Shown here piece after piece: positions 35,398 to 43,878 of a stretch of DNA of 64,000 bases. This DNA is from Cellvibrio sp. pealriver (lineage in GTDB: Bacteria; Pseudomonadota; Gammaproteobacteria; Pseudomonadales; Cellvibrionaceae). Below the pieces are notes generated by a model, which saw only the letters and a list, made by a program, of their open reading frames with translations, was not told the origin of the DNA and searched no databases. Made by a program: the position numbers and the translations under genes. The DNA lies in contig NZ_KQ236688.1 in assembly GCF_001183545.1 (NCBI RefSeq), positions 124,001-188,000 on the forward strand, in the 5' to 3' direction. The first letter of the stretch is position 1, and every line of letters begins with the position of its first letter.

Positions 35398-36093
35398 TTA
35401 TTTTATTGACTTCATTTGAACAAGCGTGGACATATTGCCCAGCGAAGCCAAATGAGCAAAAACGGCTGGTAAATAATTTTTGTGTCTCAACTCAAGAAAA
35501 GTCGCGTCAGAGAGATCATTTATTTTTTTATGGTCTATCGCATACAAACCATTTAGCGAATAAGATCCAGACTCTTCACCGCTTGTATTGATGGTTAAAT
35601 TAAAAGGGGATAAAAGATTTTTTTCTGCTATGTAACGGATAAATTCCCGGGTTACAGGTGTCTGGCTTACGAACGTTGAAAGGCGTTCTTTTACACCTTT
35701 TAAATATTCGCTTTCGCTGCCATCACTATTAAAAAGCTCATTGCCTTCTGTTTCGTTAAATAGTGGACTGCTCATGTCTGCACACAGGCTTGCAGTATCG
35801 GGTGCAATTAAAAATGGATAACCTCTGATTGCTGCTGGAATGTAAGAAGCTGCCCAATGCTCTTCGCTATAAAACAAATTTTCATTTGGCTGCAGGCCAA
35901 GCATTGCAACACAACGAAACTCGCCGGTTTCAGCGTCTTTAATAAAAACAATCGGATAGCAGATGGAAGCAGGTACAAATTCATGTACTTGCAAAATAGC
36001 GATGTGCTGATTTTTTGTTTGCTGATAATTTCGGTTGTTTTTTATTTTTAGATTTTTGTGGACTTCTTTGTTTAAGACGACAATGTTGCTCAT
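35398..36093 (-). CDS. SapC family protein
   Basis: 231 aa, soluble, no signal peptide. The pattern matches the SapC family, named after a Campylobacter S-layer-region protein and of unknown function: YQQTKNQHIAILQVHEFVPA, an FIKDAETGEFRCVAMLGL segment, GYPFLIAPDTASLCADM and the GLYAIDHKKINDLSDATFLELRHK tail. These proteins recur beside TonB receptors and tryptophan-halogenase homologues in Cellvibrio-, Xanthomonas- and Caulobacter-like genomes, so a shared function is likely. It lies between two halogenase genes (32 and 49 bp gaps) in the same direction. Confidence 0.85.
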   Translation of the reverse strand: MSNIVVLNKEVHKNLKIKNNRNYQQTKNQHIAILQVHEFVPASICYPIVFIKDAETGEFRCVAMLGLQPNENLFYSEEHWAASYIPAAIRGYPFLIAPDTASLCADMSSPLFNETEGNELFNSDGSESEYLKGVKERLSTFVSQTPVTREFIRYIAEKNLLSPFNLTINTSGEESGSYSLNGLYAIDHKKINDLSDATFLELRHKNYLPAVFAHLASLGNMSTLVQMKSIK

Positions 36094-36125
36094 GATTTTC
36101 CCGTGATTTTTAGTAAATGATAATT

Positions 36126-37685
36126 TTATATGGACTGAAAGTTGTATGTGCGTATCTTATTAAGCAAATCGCGATGCGTAGGTAGTTCTTTTGCGGCTAT
36201 CTCTGCCAGCTCTTTTACGCGAGAAAACTGCTTTTGAGCATAGTCGACCATTTGGTAGGCTGATTTTTTATGGTTAATATCCATTTGGAAATCCAATCCG
36301 TAGAGAATGTATTGATAACTTTCCAAAGGAAATGGCTCATAAACATTATCAAAGTCATAGCGGCTTGGTGGGTGCGATTTCCAATGTTCCAGTCTGTCCA
36401 TTAGAGCAGTTGGAACCGTCTCTGGATTGCGGTTGTCTATCCAAAATTGAGTGTCATCCCTGCGTGAGAGAAAGTAATGCATTTTGATAAACTCAACCGA
36501 TTTATCCCAGCGGTACAAAAACGAACGGTTGAATTTTTTAGCGACAGATTGCATCTCATGTCGTGTACGTGGGAACTGGTCTGCCAGCATATTGCCTGCT
36601 GCCTCAATCAAGAAGATAGCCGATGCTTCCAGTGGTTCTATGAATGCCGCTGACATACCTATGGCAACACAGTTTTTTTTCCAAAAACGTTCTCTCCAAC
36701 CAATGTTCATCTTAATTCTGCGTGAAGCCAAGTGGTCAGCTTGTGGGCCTAAATAGCGTCTCAGGGTTTGCTCCGCGCTTTCATGGTCGGTGTAATGGCT
36801 GGAATATACATAGCCTGTACCGCGACGGTTGGTTAAGCCTATATCCCATATCCAGCCATAATTTTGAGCGGTAGAAAGTGTTTGTGTGGCGACAGGGTCG
36901 TTGTGCTCATCCTGATAGGGCACTTGAATGGCAATGGCATGATCGACAAACAATTTGTCCGAAATGCTTTTAAATGGAACGTCGAGCGTTTTTCCGATAA
37001 TGAGTGCAGAGAAGCCGCTGCAATCCACAAAAAACTCAGCTGCAATAACGCCATGCTCTTCGGTATCAATTGATGTGATGTATCCATCCTGATCTTGATT
37101 GACCTGTCTTATGTGCCCGAAGAGATGTTTAACTCCTAATTTCTCGGTGCAATGGGTTTTTAAGAAATCAGCGAAGCGTGCAGCATCAAGATGATAGGCG
37201 TAGCTTTGTATGCCCTCATACTGTGCAGTTGTTATTTTTTTTGGAGCCAATCCCTTTTCGCATACGGAACCTTGGAATGAAACTGCATCGGCATAGCTTA
37301 TGTCGCCTGCGTAGCCTAGGCTCCAATAGGGAGCCAGATTAAATTGTTCAGGATTTTGCAGGGATGTGAAGTGATTATAGTAAAAATTTGATTGGTCGTT
37401 TGAAGGTGTTTTTCTCCAATTAATAAATTTACTGCCTTGCTTAAAGCTTGCATTGCAATAACGCATAAACTCAGCTTCATCTATCCCTAATTTTTGAAGT
37501 GTGGCACGCATTGTTGGCCATGTGCCTTCGCCCACGCCGATAGTGGGAACATCTGGAGATTCAATTAATGTTACTTGTACTGCATCAGTTGACTTGCTAT
37601 TGAGTTCCTTTGCCAGTTTTGCAGCAGTTAACCAGCCTGCAGTGCCTCCGCCAACAATTAATATTTGTTTTACTAAGTCACTCAT
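36126..37685 (-). CDS. Flavin-dependent tryptophan-halogenase-family protein with WxWxIG motif
   Basis: 519 aa. FAD motif GGGTAGW (12-18), Lys82 in CNASFKQGSKFINW and FIEPLEASAIF are present, while the tryptophan motif reads W278-I-W280-D-I-G. It is strongly similar along its length to the protein encoded at 32218-33786, so the two arose by duplication. The start is set at 37685: GAGCGGA lies upstream, and the longer frame begins with TTG. It is the first gene of the minus-strand group, with a possible promoter (TTGACT, 18 bp, TAGTGT) within about 60 bp upstream, and is divergent from the nag operon. Confidence 0.87.
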   Translation of the reverse strand: MSDLVKQILIVGGGTAGWLTAAKLAKELNSKSTDAVQVTLIESPDVPTIGVGEGTWPTMRATLQKLGIDEAEFMRYCNASFKQGSKFINWRKTPSNDQSNFYYNHFTSLQNPEQFNLAPYWSLGYAGDISYADAVSFQGSVCEKGLAPKKITTAQYEGIQSYAYHLDAARFADFLKTHCTEKLGVKHLFGHIRQVNQDQDGYITSIDTEEHGVIAAEFFVDCSGFSALIIGKTLDVPFKSISDKLFVDHAIAIQVPYQDEHNDPVATQTLSTAQNYGWIWDIGLTNRRGTGYVYSSHYTDHESAEQTLRRYLGPQADHLASRRIKMNIGWRERFWKKNCVAIGMSAAFIEPLEASAIFLIEAAGNMLADQFPRTRHEMQSVAKKFNRSFLYRWDKSVEFIKMHYFLSRRDDTQFWIDNRNPETVPTALMDRLEHWKSHPPSRYDFDNVYEPFPLESYQYILYGLDFQMDINHKKSAYQMVDYAQKQFSRVKELAEIAAKELPTHRDLLNKIRTYNFQSI

Positions 37686-37755
37686 ATTCCGCTCGATGTT
37701 CAATTAAAAATCACATCACACTAACTGCTTGCGAGTAACCAAGTCAAGCCGAAAA

Positions 37756-37784
37756 CGGTAGCAAAAAAATCAAAAAAGCTACCG
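37756..37784. repeat. Inverted repeat upstream of the halogenase-SapC group
   Basis: CGGTAGC (37756-37762) and GCTACCG (37778-37784) enclose an A-rich 15-bp centre. It lies just above the proposed -35 of the minus-strand group and could be an operator or a divergent-transcription stop. The rest of 37785-37944 shows nothing assignable. Confidence 0.4.
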
Positions 37785-37944
37785 CTTTGAACTAAGGAAA
37801 AAAGGCGGTGAAGAGAGATTGATTTATCGTCTCTGATTGGGATTTATATGAACAATGAATGTGTTAAATCATTGCTTCCCAAAAGCGATTTTTGAAAAAA
37901 AAGGTAAATTCCCGTCCGAATGAGAGATTGAGCTTAAAATTTCT

Positions 37945-37973
37945 TTGACAACGTTGTCCGGTAGGCGTAATCT
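37945..37973 (+). promoter_or_regulatory. Promoter overlapped by NagR-type operator before the nag operon
   Basis: -35 TTGACA (37945-37950), a 17-bp spacer and -10 TAATCT (37968-37973). The palindrome GACAACGTTGTC (37947-37958) covers the -35, so a bound repressor would exclude polymerase. It is identical to the two copies before the TonB receptor. Transcription would start near 37980, about 250 nt before nagK. Confidence 0.75.
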
Positions 37974-38070
37974 AACCCTGTCCGATGATGACTTCTGGAT
38001 CTGATATCTCTCCTTATCGGGTTCAGTATCATGGGGCATGAGTTCTCTAGAGCTGTAGTAGTGGTCTTGT

Positions 38071-38102
38071 GGTTAGTGTCCTGCGGGGCACTAACCTTTT
38101 TT
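38071..38102 (+). terminator. Strong intrinsic terminator inside the nagK leader
   Basis: An 11-bp stem GGTTAGTGTCC / GGGCACTAACC (38071-38096, one G-T pair, TGCG loop) followed by TTTTTT. It lies about 120 nt after the operator-controlled start and 128 bp before nagK. No reading frame precedes it on this strand. It therefore ends a short leader RNA or acts as an attenuator. Confidence 0.8.
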
Positions 38103-38230
38103 AACTGTCTGTTATGATGACGACTTTGCTTGGGGTTGTTGCCCGTGCATAAGAAGAGTCAAGTTTTTTGAGTATCTGGCAGCTGATGACATGTGCCGGG
38201 TATTTGCTCTAAAAAATAATGAGGTAGATC

Positions 38231-39157
38231 ATGGCAAAGATGCCACTTGGCGAACAACCCTTGTTTATCGGTATTGATGGCGGAGGTACCAAGTGTCGTG
38301 CCAGTATCATGACTGCTGACTTACAGGTGTTAGGTACCGGTGTCGGTGGTCCTGCCAATCCTTTCCAAGGCGTTCAACAAGCCAAAGATTCTATCCGTAC
38401 TGCTGCTGAACTTGCATTGATTGATGCAGGTTTGCCTCCTTCTGCAATGAGTGAGTTAATCGCTGGCGCTGGTCTTGCCGGTGTGAATGTTCCAAGCCTT
38501 TATGATGTTATGTCGGCGTGGGAACATCCTTTCAAAGAAATGCATCTCACTACCGATCTTCATATCGCCTGCCTTGGTGCCCACAACCGTGACGAAGGTG
38601 CGGTAATGATTTGTGGTACTGGTTCGTGCGGCTACTCTTTTGTAAATAACGAGTCCCTGTTTATCGGTGGGCATGGTTTTCCTATCGGCGATAAAGGCAG
38701 TGGTGCCTGGATGGGCCTTGAAGCTATTCAGGCAATCCTGTTGGCCTATGATGATTTGGGGCCGCAAACCAAACTGAGTGAATCTATTGGTGAGTTCCTG
38801 CAGGCATCGGGTGTTATGATCGTTGATCGCATGTTTGGAGCCAAGCAGGGCGATTATGCCAAGTTTGCTATTTTTGTAGTCGATGCTGCAGATGCAGGTG
38901 ATGCCGTTGCGATTGGTATTGCCAAAGAAGGTGCGGCTTACATGAGTGGTATTGCGCGTAAGCTTTGGGCAACCAACCCTGGGCGTATGTCAATTATTGG
39001 TGGCCTTGCTCCACGCCTGATTCCCTGGATGGAAAAAGATATGGCGGAAAAGCTTTCTCCTGCGCTATATCAACCGGAATTTGGTGCCGTGTATTTCGCC
39101 AAACAGCGTTTTAAATATATTAATAATAATCAGAGTGTTTTAACCACTGCTAACTAA
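38231..39157 (+). CDS. nagK: N-acetylglucosamine kinase, BadF/BcrA ATPase type
   Basis: 308 aa cytoplasmic kinase of the actin-like ATPase fold that makes GlcNAc-6-phosphate from imported GlcNAc. Motifs: phosphate-1 IGIDGGGTKCRAS near the N-terminus, MICGTGSCGY (phosphate-2) and GDKGSGAWMGLEA. It is the first gene of nagK-nagP-nagX-nagA-nagB. GAGGT sits 6 nt before the ATG. The operator-promoter lies about 260 bp upstream with a terminator in between, so expression probably needs antitermination or a second promoter. Specificity for GlcNAc is inferred from the operon. Confidence 0.9.
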   Translation: MAKMPLGEQPLFIGIDGGGTKCRASIMTADLQVLGTGVGGPANPFQGVQQAKDSIRTAAELALIDAGLPPSAMSELIAGAGLAGVNVPSLYDVMSAWEHPFKEMHLTTDLHIACLGAHNRDEGAVMICGTGSCGYSFVNNESLFIGGHGFPIGDKGSGAWMGLEAIQAILLAYDDLGPQTKLSESIGEFLQASGVMIVDRMFGAKQGDYAKFAIFVVDAADAGDAVAIGIAKEGAAYMSGIARKLWATNPGRMSIIGGLAPRLIPWMEKDMAEKLSPALYQPEFGAVYFAKQRFKYINNNQSVLTTAN

Positions 39158-39173
39158 CGCGAGAACCATACAA

Positions 39174-40478
39174 ATGAATAACGAAGCTGTCGCTGTGCAT
39201 TCCCCCCCCGGAAACTCGAAAAGTATTGTGTTGCCACTGGCAATGATCGCTGGGCTATTTTTTATTTTTGGTTTTGTCACTTGGCTTAATGGTTCGTTAA
39301 TGCCTTATTTGGAAGTTGTGTTGAACCTGACACCCTTTCAAGCTTCTTTTATTTTGTTTTCTTTTTATATCGCCGTTACCGTTTTCTCACTGCCATCTTC
39401 CTGGGTTATCCGCAAAGTAGGATATAAAAATGGAATGGCGATCGGTTTGGGCGTTATGGCCTTGGCTGCGTTACTTTATATTCCTGCGGCAAAAACCCAT
39501 TGGTTCGCGTTGTTTTTAGTTGCGCAATTTATGATGGGGGCAGGGCAGACATTAGTGCAAACAGCGGTGAACCCCTATGTTGTGAAAATGGGGCCTGAAG
39601 AATCTGCCGCACGTCGTATTAGCTTGATGGGCATTCTCAATAAATCGGCCGGTATTGTTGCGCCTTTGGTTTTCACCGCATTGATTCTGGGTGGAATGAG
39701 TGGTCATCCAACTACAACACCATCGCCCGAAGAAATTGAACAAATGGCGAGTAATTTGGTGTTGCCATACATCTACATGGCGCTGGTGATCGGTGCTGTG
39801 GCGCTTTTGGTAAAAATATCGTCTTTGCCTGAATTGAATTTGCATGAAGAAGAGAATGATCATCTTCCCATACGCGAAGTGCTGCAATTTCCCAGCTTGG
39901 TGTTAGGCGTTATCGCGCTTTTCTTATACGTAGGTGTTGAAGTTATCGCAGGTGATACGATTGGTGCTTACGGCCGCAGTATAGGTTTCACCAATTTCTC
40001 TATTCTGACCTCCATTACCATGACCTGTATGGTGATAGGTTATATCTTGGGGATATTGTTGATTCCACGTGTCATTTCCCAGCAAAAAATGCTGTCGGTT
40101 TCTGCAGTACTCGGTGTGCTGCTGAGCTTGGCGGTGGTATTCGGCAGTAATGAGTCTACGGTTATCAGTTCAATGTTTGCCTTTCTGGGCGCACCTTCTA
40201 TTCCGGATACTATTTTGTGCATTGCGCTTCTGGGCTTGGCGAATGCCATTGTGTGGCCTGCGGTATGGCCATTGGCATTGAGTGGTTTGGGTAAATACAC
40301 CAGCACAGGTGCGGCCTTGTTGATCATGGCTATTGCCGGCGGTGCTGTGGTGCCGGTCATTATGGGGGCGCTGTCAACGGTTGTTGATCGCCAAACCGCT
40401 TACATAGTGATGACACCTTGCTACTTATTTATTCTTTTCTATGCGGTCAAAGGACACAAACTGCGCAGCTGGAAATAA
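39174..40478 (+). CDS. nagP: GlcNAc permease NagP, FucP-type major facilitator
   Basis: 434 aa, 12 membrane segments, of the sugar:H+ symporter group related to FucP and glucose/galactose porters. Visible are FFIFGFVTWLNGSLMPYLE in the first segments, the FMMGAGQTLVQTAVNPYVVKMGPE stretch typical of FucP-like proteins and a central acidic loop (NLHEEENDHLP). NagP takes the place of the PTS in GlcNAc uptake in Shewanella-like bacteria. It starts 16 bp after nagK; the next gene's start codon lies 47 bp past its stop. With NagK it forms a non-PTS uptake route. Confidence 0.9.
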   Translation: MNNEAVAVHSPPGNSKSIVLPLAMIAGLFFIFGFVTWLNGSLMPYLEVVLNLTPFQASFILFSFYIAVTVFSLPSSWVIRKVGYKNGMAIGLGVMALAALLYIPAAKTHWFALFLVAQFMMGAGQTLVQTAVNPYVVKMGPEESAARRISLMGILNKSAGIVAPLVFTALILGGMSGHPTTTPSPEEIEQMASNLVLPYIYMALVIGAVALLVKISSLPELNLHEEENDHLPIREVLQFPSLVLGVIALFLYVGVEVIAGDTIGAYGRSIGFTNFSILTSITMTCMVIGYILGILLIPRVISQQKMLSVSAVLGVLLSLAVVFGSNESTVISSMFAFLGAPSIPDTILCIALLGLANAIVWPAVWPLALSGLGKYTSTGAALLIMAIAGGAVVPVIMGALSTVVDRQTAYIVMTPCYLFILFYAVKGHKLRSWK

Positions 40479-40525
40479 ATTTTTTCCTCACACGTTTTAC
40501 CGCTACATCGTCTGCGAGGTATCCG

Positions 40526-41614
40526 ATGGTTAAACAACGTTTTCTGGCTTTGGATGTGATGCGTGGTTTGACCCTCGCGTTGATGATTTTGGTAAATACT
40601 CCGGGTTCCTGGGAGTTTGTGTACGCTCCACTGCTCCATGCTGATTGGCATGGAGCAACGCCCACTGATTTTGTATTCCCTTTCTTTATGTTTATTGTTG
40701 GCTCGGCCATGTACTTTTCTGTGCGTGGTTTGTCCCAGCTTTCGTTTGCGCAACAATCCAAAAAAATCCTGCGCCGTGTAGCTTTGTTGTTTTTAATCGG
40801 TGTTTTGTTATCTGCATATCCATTCACCGAGAGTTTGAGTGAGTGGCGCGTTATGGGAGTGTTGCAGCGTATCGCACTCGCATATGGTTTTGCGGCATTT
40901 ATTATTTTGTATTTTGGATTTTCGGGGCGCGTTGTTATCAGCACCATTTTGTTGGTGGGATATTGGGCTCTGTTAAATATGTCATCGGATCCTTACAGTC
41001 TTGAGCACAATGTTGTGCGTCAGTTTGATCTGAGCGTGCTGGGCGCTAGCCATTTGTGGCAGGGTAAGGGTATGCCGTTTGATCCAGAAGGTATCCTCAG
41101 TACATTTCCATCGATTGTGAATGTGATCATCGGTTTTGAAGCGACGCGTGTTCTATTGGCGAGCGAAGATAAAGAAAAAGCACTGAGCAAATTATTTGTG
41201 TCCGCATTGGCGTTGATTGGTTTGGCGTTGTTGTGGAATACCGTATTTCCTATCAATAAATCCTTGTGGACCAGCCCGTTCGTTGTGTTGACCTGTGGCG
41301 TTGCTATTTTGATGTTGATTTTGCTGGTCAAGCTGGAGCAATCCTCGCTAGCAAACGCTATCAAACCTGTGTATCACAGCTTTGAAATTATTGGTAAAAA
41401 CCCGCTGTTTATTTATGTATTGTCGGGTTTATTGGCAACAACCATGTATTTAATTCCTGTCGGCAATGAATCACTTTACACCGCTTTGTATGGAGCGTTC
41501 CGCAGTGTGACCGACCCTTATTTTGCCTCGTTTATTTTTGCGCTTTTACAAGTGGCTATTTTGTGGTTTGTGGCTTGGGTACTGCACAAGCGCAATATTA
41601 TTATCAGCTTATAA
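40526..41614 (+). CDS. nagX: NagX, membrane protein related to heparan-glucosaminide acetyltransferase
   Basis: 362 aa with about ten hydrophobic segments. The N-terminus RFLALDVMRGLTLALMILVN (residues 4-23) and DFVFPFFMFIVGSAM are hallmarks of the DUF5009/HGSNAT-like acyltransferase family. NagX-type genes are common in non-PTS nag operons. The activity is not established; acetyl transfer to glucosamine or processing of chitin-derived sugars are possibilities. ATG 40526 has GAGGT 6 nt upstream; the longer frame overlaps nagP by 61 bp and adds no family sequence. Confidence 0.88.
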   Translation: MVKQRFLALDVMRGLTLALMILVNTPGSWEFVYAPLLHADWHGATPTDFVFPFFMFIVGSAMYFSVRGLSQLSFAQQSKKILRRVALLFLIGVLLSAYPFTESLSEWRVMGVLQRIALAYGFAAFIILYFGFSGRVVISTILLVGYWALLNMSSDPYSLEHNVVRQFDLSVLGASHLWQGKGMPFDPEGILSTFPSIVNVIIGFEATRVLLASEDKEKALSKLFVSALALIGLALLWNTVFPINKSLWTSPFVVLTCGVAILMLILLVKLEQSSLANAIKPVYHSFEIIGKNPLFIYVLSGLLATTMYLIPVGNESLYTALYGAFRSVTDPYFASFIFALLQVAILWFVAWVLHKRNIIISL

Positions 41615-41658
41615 AGAATTTTCTGCGCTAAGGCAGATGTTGTTATACAGGTATGGCT

Positions 41659-42816
41659 ATGAAACAGGCTTTGGTGGGCGCGCGCATTTTTACCGGAGAC
41701 ACTTTTCTGGAAAATTATGCGGTTGTGATCGCTGACGAAAAAATAGAAGCGCTGGTTCCTGCTGCGGAGTTGGATGCGAATATTCCGCAAATTTTATTGG
41801 ATGGTGGCATCCTTGCGCCTGGTTTTATCGATCTGCAAGTGAATGGCGGTGGCGGTGCATTTTTTACCAATGACACCAGCGTGAGCGCTATCAAAACTAT
41901 GTTGGACGGGCACCGCCCAACTGGCACAACCTCGATGTTACCTACCTTAATCAGCGATACCCGCGAAGTTCACCAAGCGGGCGTTAAAGCAGTTGCTGAC
42001 GCGGTTGCTGCGGGTATGAAAGGTGTTTTGGGTGTACATGTGGAGGGACCGTTTTTTGATATGGCGCGCCGCGGTGCACACAACGAACGCTATATCCGCA
42101 CGATGGAGCAAGCCGATATTGATTGGCTGGTTGCCTCTGTTAAAAGTCAGCATGAATTTAAAGTAATGCTCACGCTTGCCCCGGAACATGCGGCACCCGG
42201 CCAGATAGCACAATTGGCATCAGCAGGTGTTGTGGTCTGCGCAGGTCATACCGATGCGCATTACGAATCGGTTGTCAGCGCCTTAAAAGAAGGTCTTAGC
42301 GGTTTTACACATTTATACAACGCGATGCGCCCGACCACTGGCCGCGAACCTGGTGTGGTAGGCGCGGCATTGGAAGATGGTAATAGTTGGTGCGGCATTA
42401 TTATTGATACGTACCATGTGCACGCTGCATCAGCACGCGTTGCCTGCGCAGCAAAACCCAAAGGCAAAATCTATTTAGTGACAGATGCAATGTCTACTGT
42501 CGGCTCACCTGAAAAATCATTCCAGATTTACGGCGAAACCATTTATGAAAAAGAGGGTTGCCTCGTTAATGCAGAAGGTCGGTTGGCAGGCAGCGCGATT
42601 GGCATGATTGACGCTGTGCGCTTGAATACGCAATGGGTGGGAATGGAGTTAAGTGAGAGCCTGCGTATGGCTTCGTTATACCCCGCTGAATTTATGCAGG
42701 TCGATAATTCGCTTGGTCGCATCCAACCGGACTACCGCGCAGATTTGGTACATTTTACCGATGGCTATCGTGTAACCCACACATGGGTTGCGGGCGATTT
42801 CTTACGTCATTCGTAA
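41659..42816 (+). CDS. nagA: N-acetylglucosamine-6-phosphate deacetylase
   Basis: 385 aa amidohydrolase that turns GlcNAc-6-P into glucosamine-6-P and acetate. Motifs in order: GGILAPGFIDLQVNGGGG, HVEGPFFDMARRGAHN (metal-binding glutamate), AGHTDA, HLYNAMRPTTGREPG and LVTDAMSTVG (catalytic aspartate). ATG 41659 has an AGG at 7 nt; ATG 41653, two codons earlier, lies too close to it. It is the fourth gene of the nag operon. In the metal site, the first-shell histidines of amidohydrolases (HxH) read as LQVNG here, which is normal for the one-metal NagA group. Confidence 0.93.
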   Translation: MKQALVGARIFTGDTFLENYAVVIADEKIEALVPAAELDANIPQILLDGGILAPGFIDLQVNGGGGAFFTNDTSVSAIKTMLDGHRPTGTTSMLPTLISDTREVHQAGVKAVADAVAAGMKGVLGVHVEGPFFDMARRGAHNERYIRTMEQADIDWLVASVKSQHEFKVMLTLAPEHAAPGQIAQLASAGVVVCAGHTDAHYESVVSALKEGLSGFTHLYNAMRPTTGREPGVVGAALEDGNSWCGIIIDTYHVHAASARVACAAKPKGKIYLVTDAMSTVGSPEKSFQIYGETIYEKEGCLVNAEGRLAGSAIGMIDAVRLNTQWVGMELSESLRMASLYPAEFMQVDNSLGRIQPDYRADLVHFTDGYRVTHTWVAGDFLRHS

Positions 42817-42875
42817 TTTTTTCTGCAAGTTAAGTTGTTTATTTTTTCGGTCAATGCCACTCACTGGAGTGTTCA

Positions 42876-43670
42876 ATGAAAGTTGTTATTTTGAAAGATG
42901 CCGCTGCTGTTGCGAATTACGGCGCGAATATTTTTATCAAACAAATTAGCCGTAAACCCGATTCAGTATTGGGCTTGGCAACCGGCTCAACACCGGTAGC
43001 TCTATATAAAGAGCTTATTGCAGCCTATCAGTCCGGGCGCGTGTCTTTCAAAAATGTCAGCAGTTTTAATCTGGATGAATATTTGGGGTTGCCTGCAACC
43101 CATCCGCAAAGTTATCGCTACTTTATGAACCAACAATTATTTGATCATATTGATATCGATAAAAATTCAACCTTTGTTCCACCAGGTGATGCAGAAGATC
43201 CGTTTACCGCGTGCGCACTTTATGAAACTGCAATCAAACAAAAAGGCGGCATTGATGTGCAGTTGCTAGGCATTGGCCGTAATGGTCATATTGGTTTTAA
43301 TGAGCCATCATCATCGCTGATGTCGCGCACCCGTGTGAAAACGTTAACCCGTGCAACCATTGATGATAATGCGCGCTTTTTTGCGGCAGATGAGTACCAG
43401 CCACACTTGTCTATCACCATGGGGATAGGCACCATTCTTGAATCGAAAAAAGTAGTGTTACTGGCGACCGGCGAAAATAAAGCAGAAGCGATTAAGGCTA
43501 CTGTTGAAGGTCCATTAACCGCTGCTTGCCCTGCATCGGCATTGCAACTGCATGAGCAGGTTGTATTGGTCATTGATGAAGCCGCTGCTTCACACTTGTC
43601 AGATGTAGAGTTCTACAAGCACATTGAGAGCGAAAACCAAAAATTATTGGAGCGTTTGGGGCGCAATTAA
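42876..43670 (+). CDS. nagB: Glucosamine-6-phosphate deaminase, NagB type I
   Basis: 264 aa, the length of classical hexameric NagB; it converts glucosamine-6-P to fructose-6-P and ammonia. Motifs: [24 protein letters not shown] (catalytic aspartate region) and [13 protein letters not shown] with the catalytic histidine. GGAG lies 7 nt before the ATG. Shewanella-type operons often use the unrelated SIS-domain NagB-II; here the classical enzyme is found. It is the last gene of the operon and is closed by a terminator. Confidence 0.95.
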   Translation: MKVVILKDAAAVANYGANIFIKQISRKPDSVLGLATGSTPVALYKELIAAYQSGRVSFKNVSSFNLDEYLGLPATHPQSYRYFMNQQLFDHIDIDKNSTFVPPGDAEDPFTACALYETAIKQKGGIDVQLLGIGRNGHIGFNEPSSSLMSRTRVKTLTRATIDDNARFFAADEYQPHLSITMGIGTILESKKVVLLATGENKAEAIKATVEGPLTAACPASALQLHEQVVLVIDEAAASHLSDVEFYKHIESENQKLLERLGRN

Positions 43671-43688
43671 CTCCCATTTGGCGTCATC

Positions 43689-43716
43689 AAAAGGCCGGCT
43701 TTGCCCGGCCTTTTTT
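43689..43716 (+). terminator. Intrinsic terminator of the nag operon
   Basis: AAAAGGCCGG (43689-43698), loop CTTTGC, CCGGCCTTTTTT (43705-43716). It lies 18 bp after nagB. Confidence 0.93.
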
Positions 43717-43878
43717 ATTCTCCCGTGCACGGTTAATGGTCATTCCAATGGAGGGCGTGGATCGGTTGTTACGGTTTGTCTGGGCTAGGGCTCCTGAATC
43801 TCGGTGCTTGATGGTGTAGAATCGTCGCCCTGTTTTACCGCCTTCCGATTTACTCTCTAACAATTCGAGAAGTTCATT

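Noticed and set aside
38071..38102. Terminator of an upstream gene
   Set aside because: No plus-strand gene lies between the halogenase group (minus strand) and this site; the only upstream start is the operator promoter.
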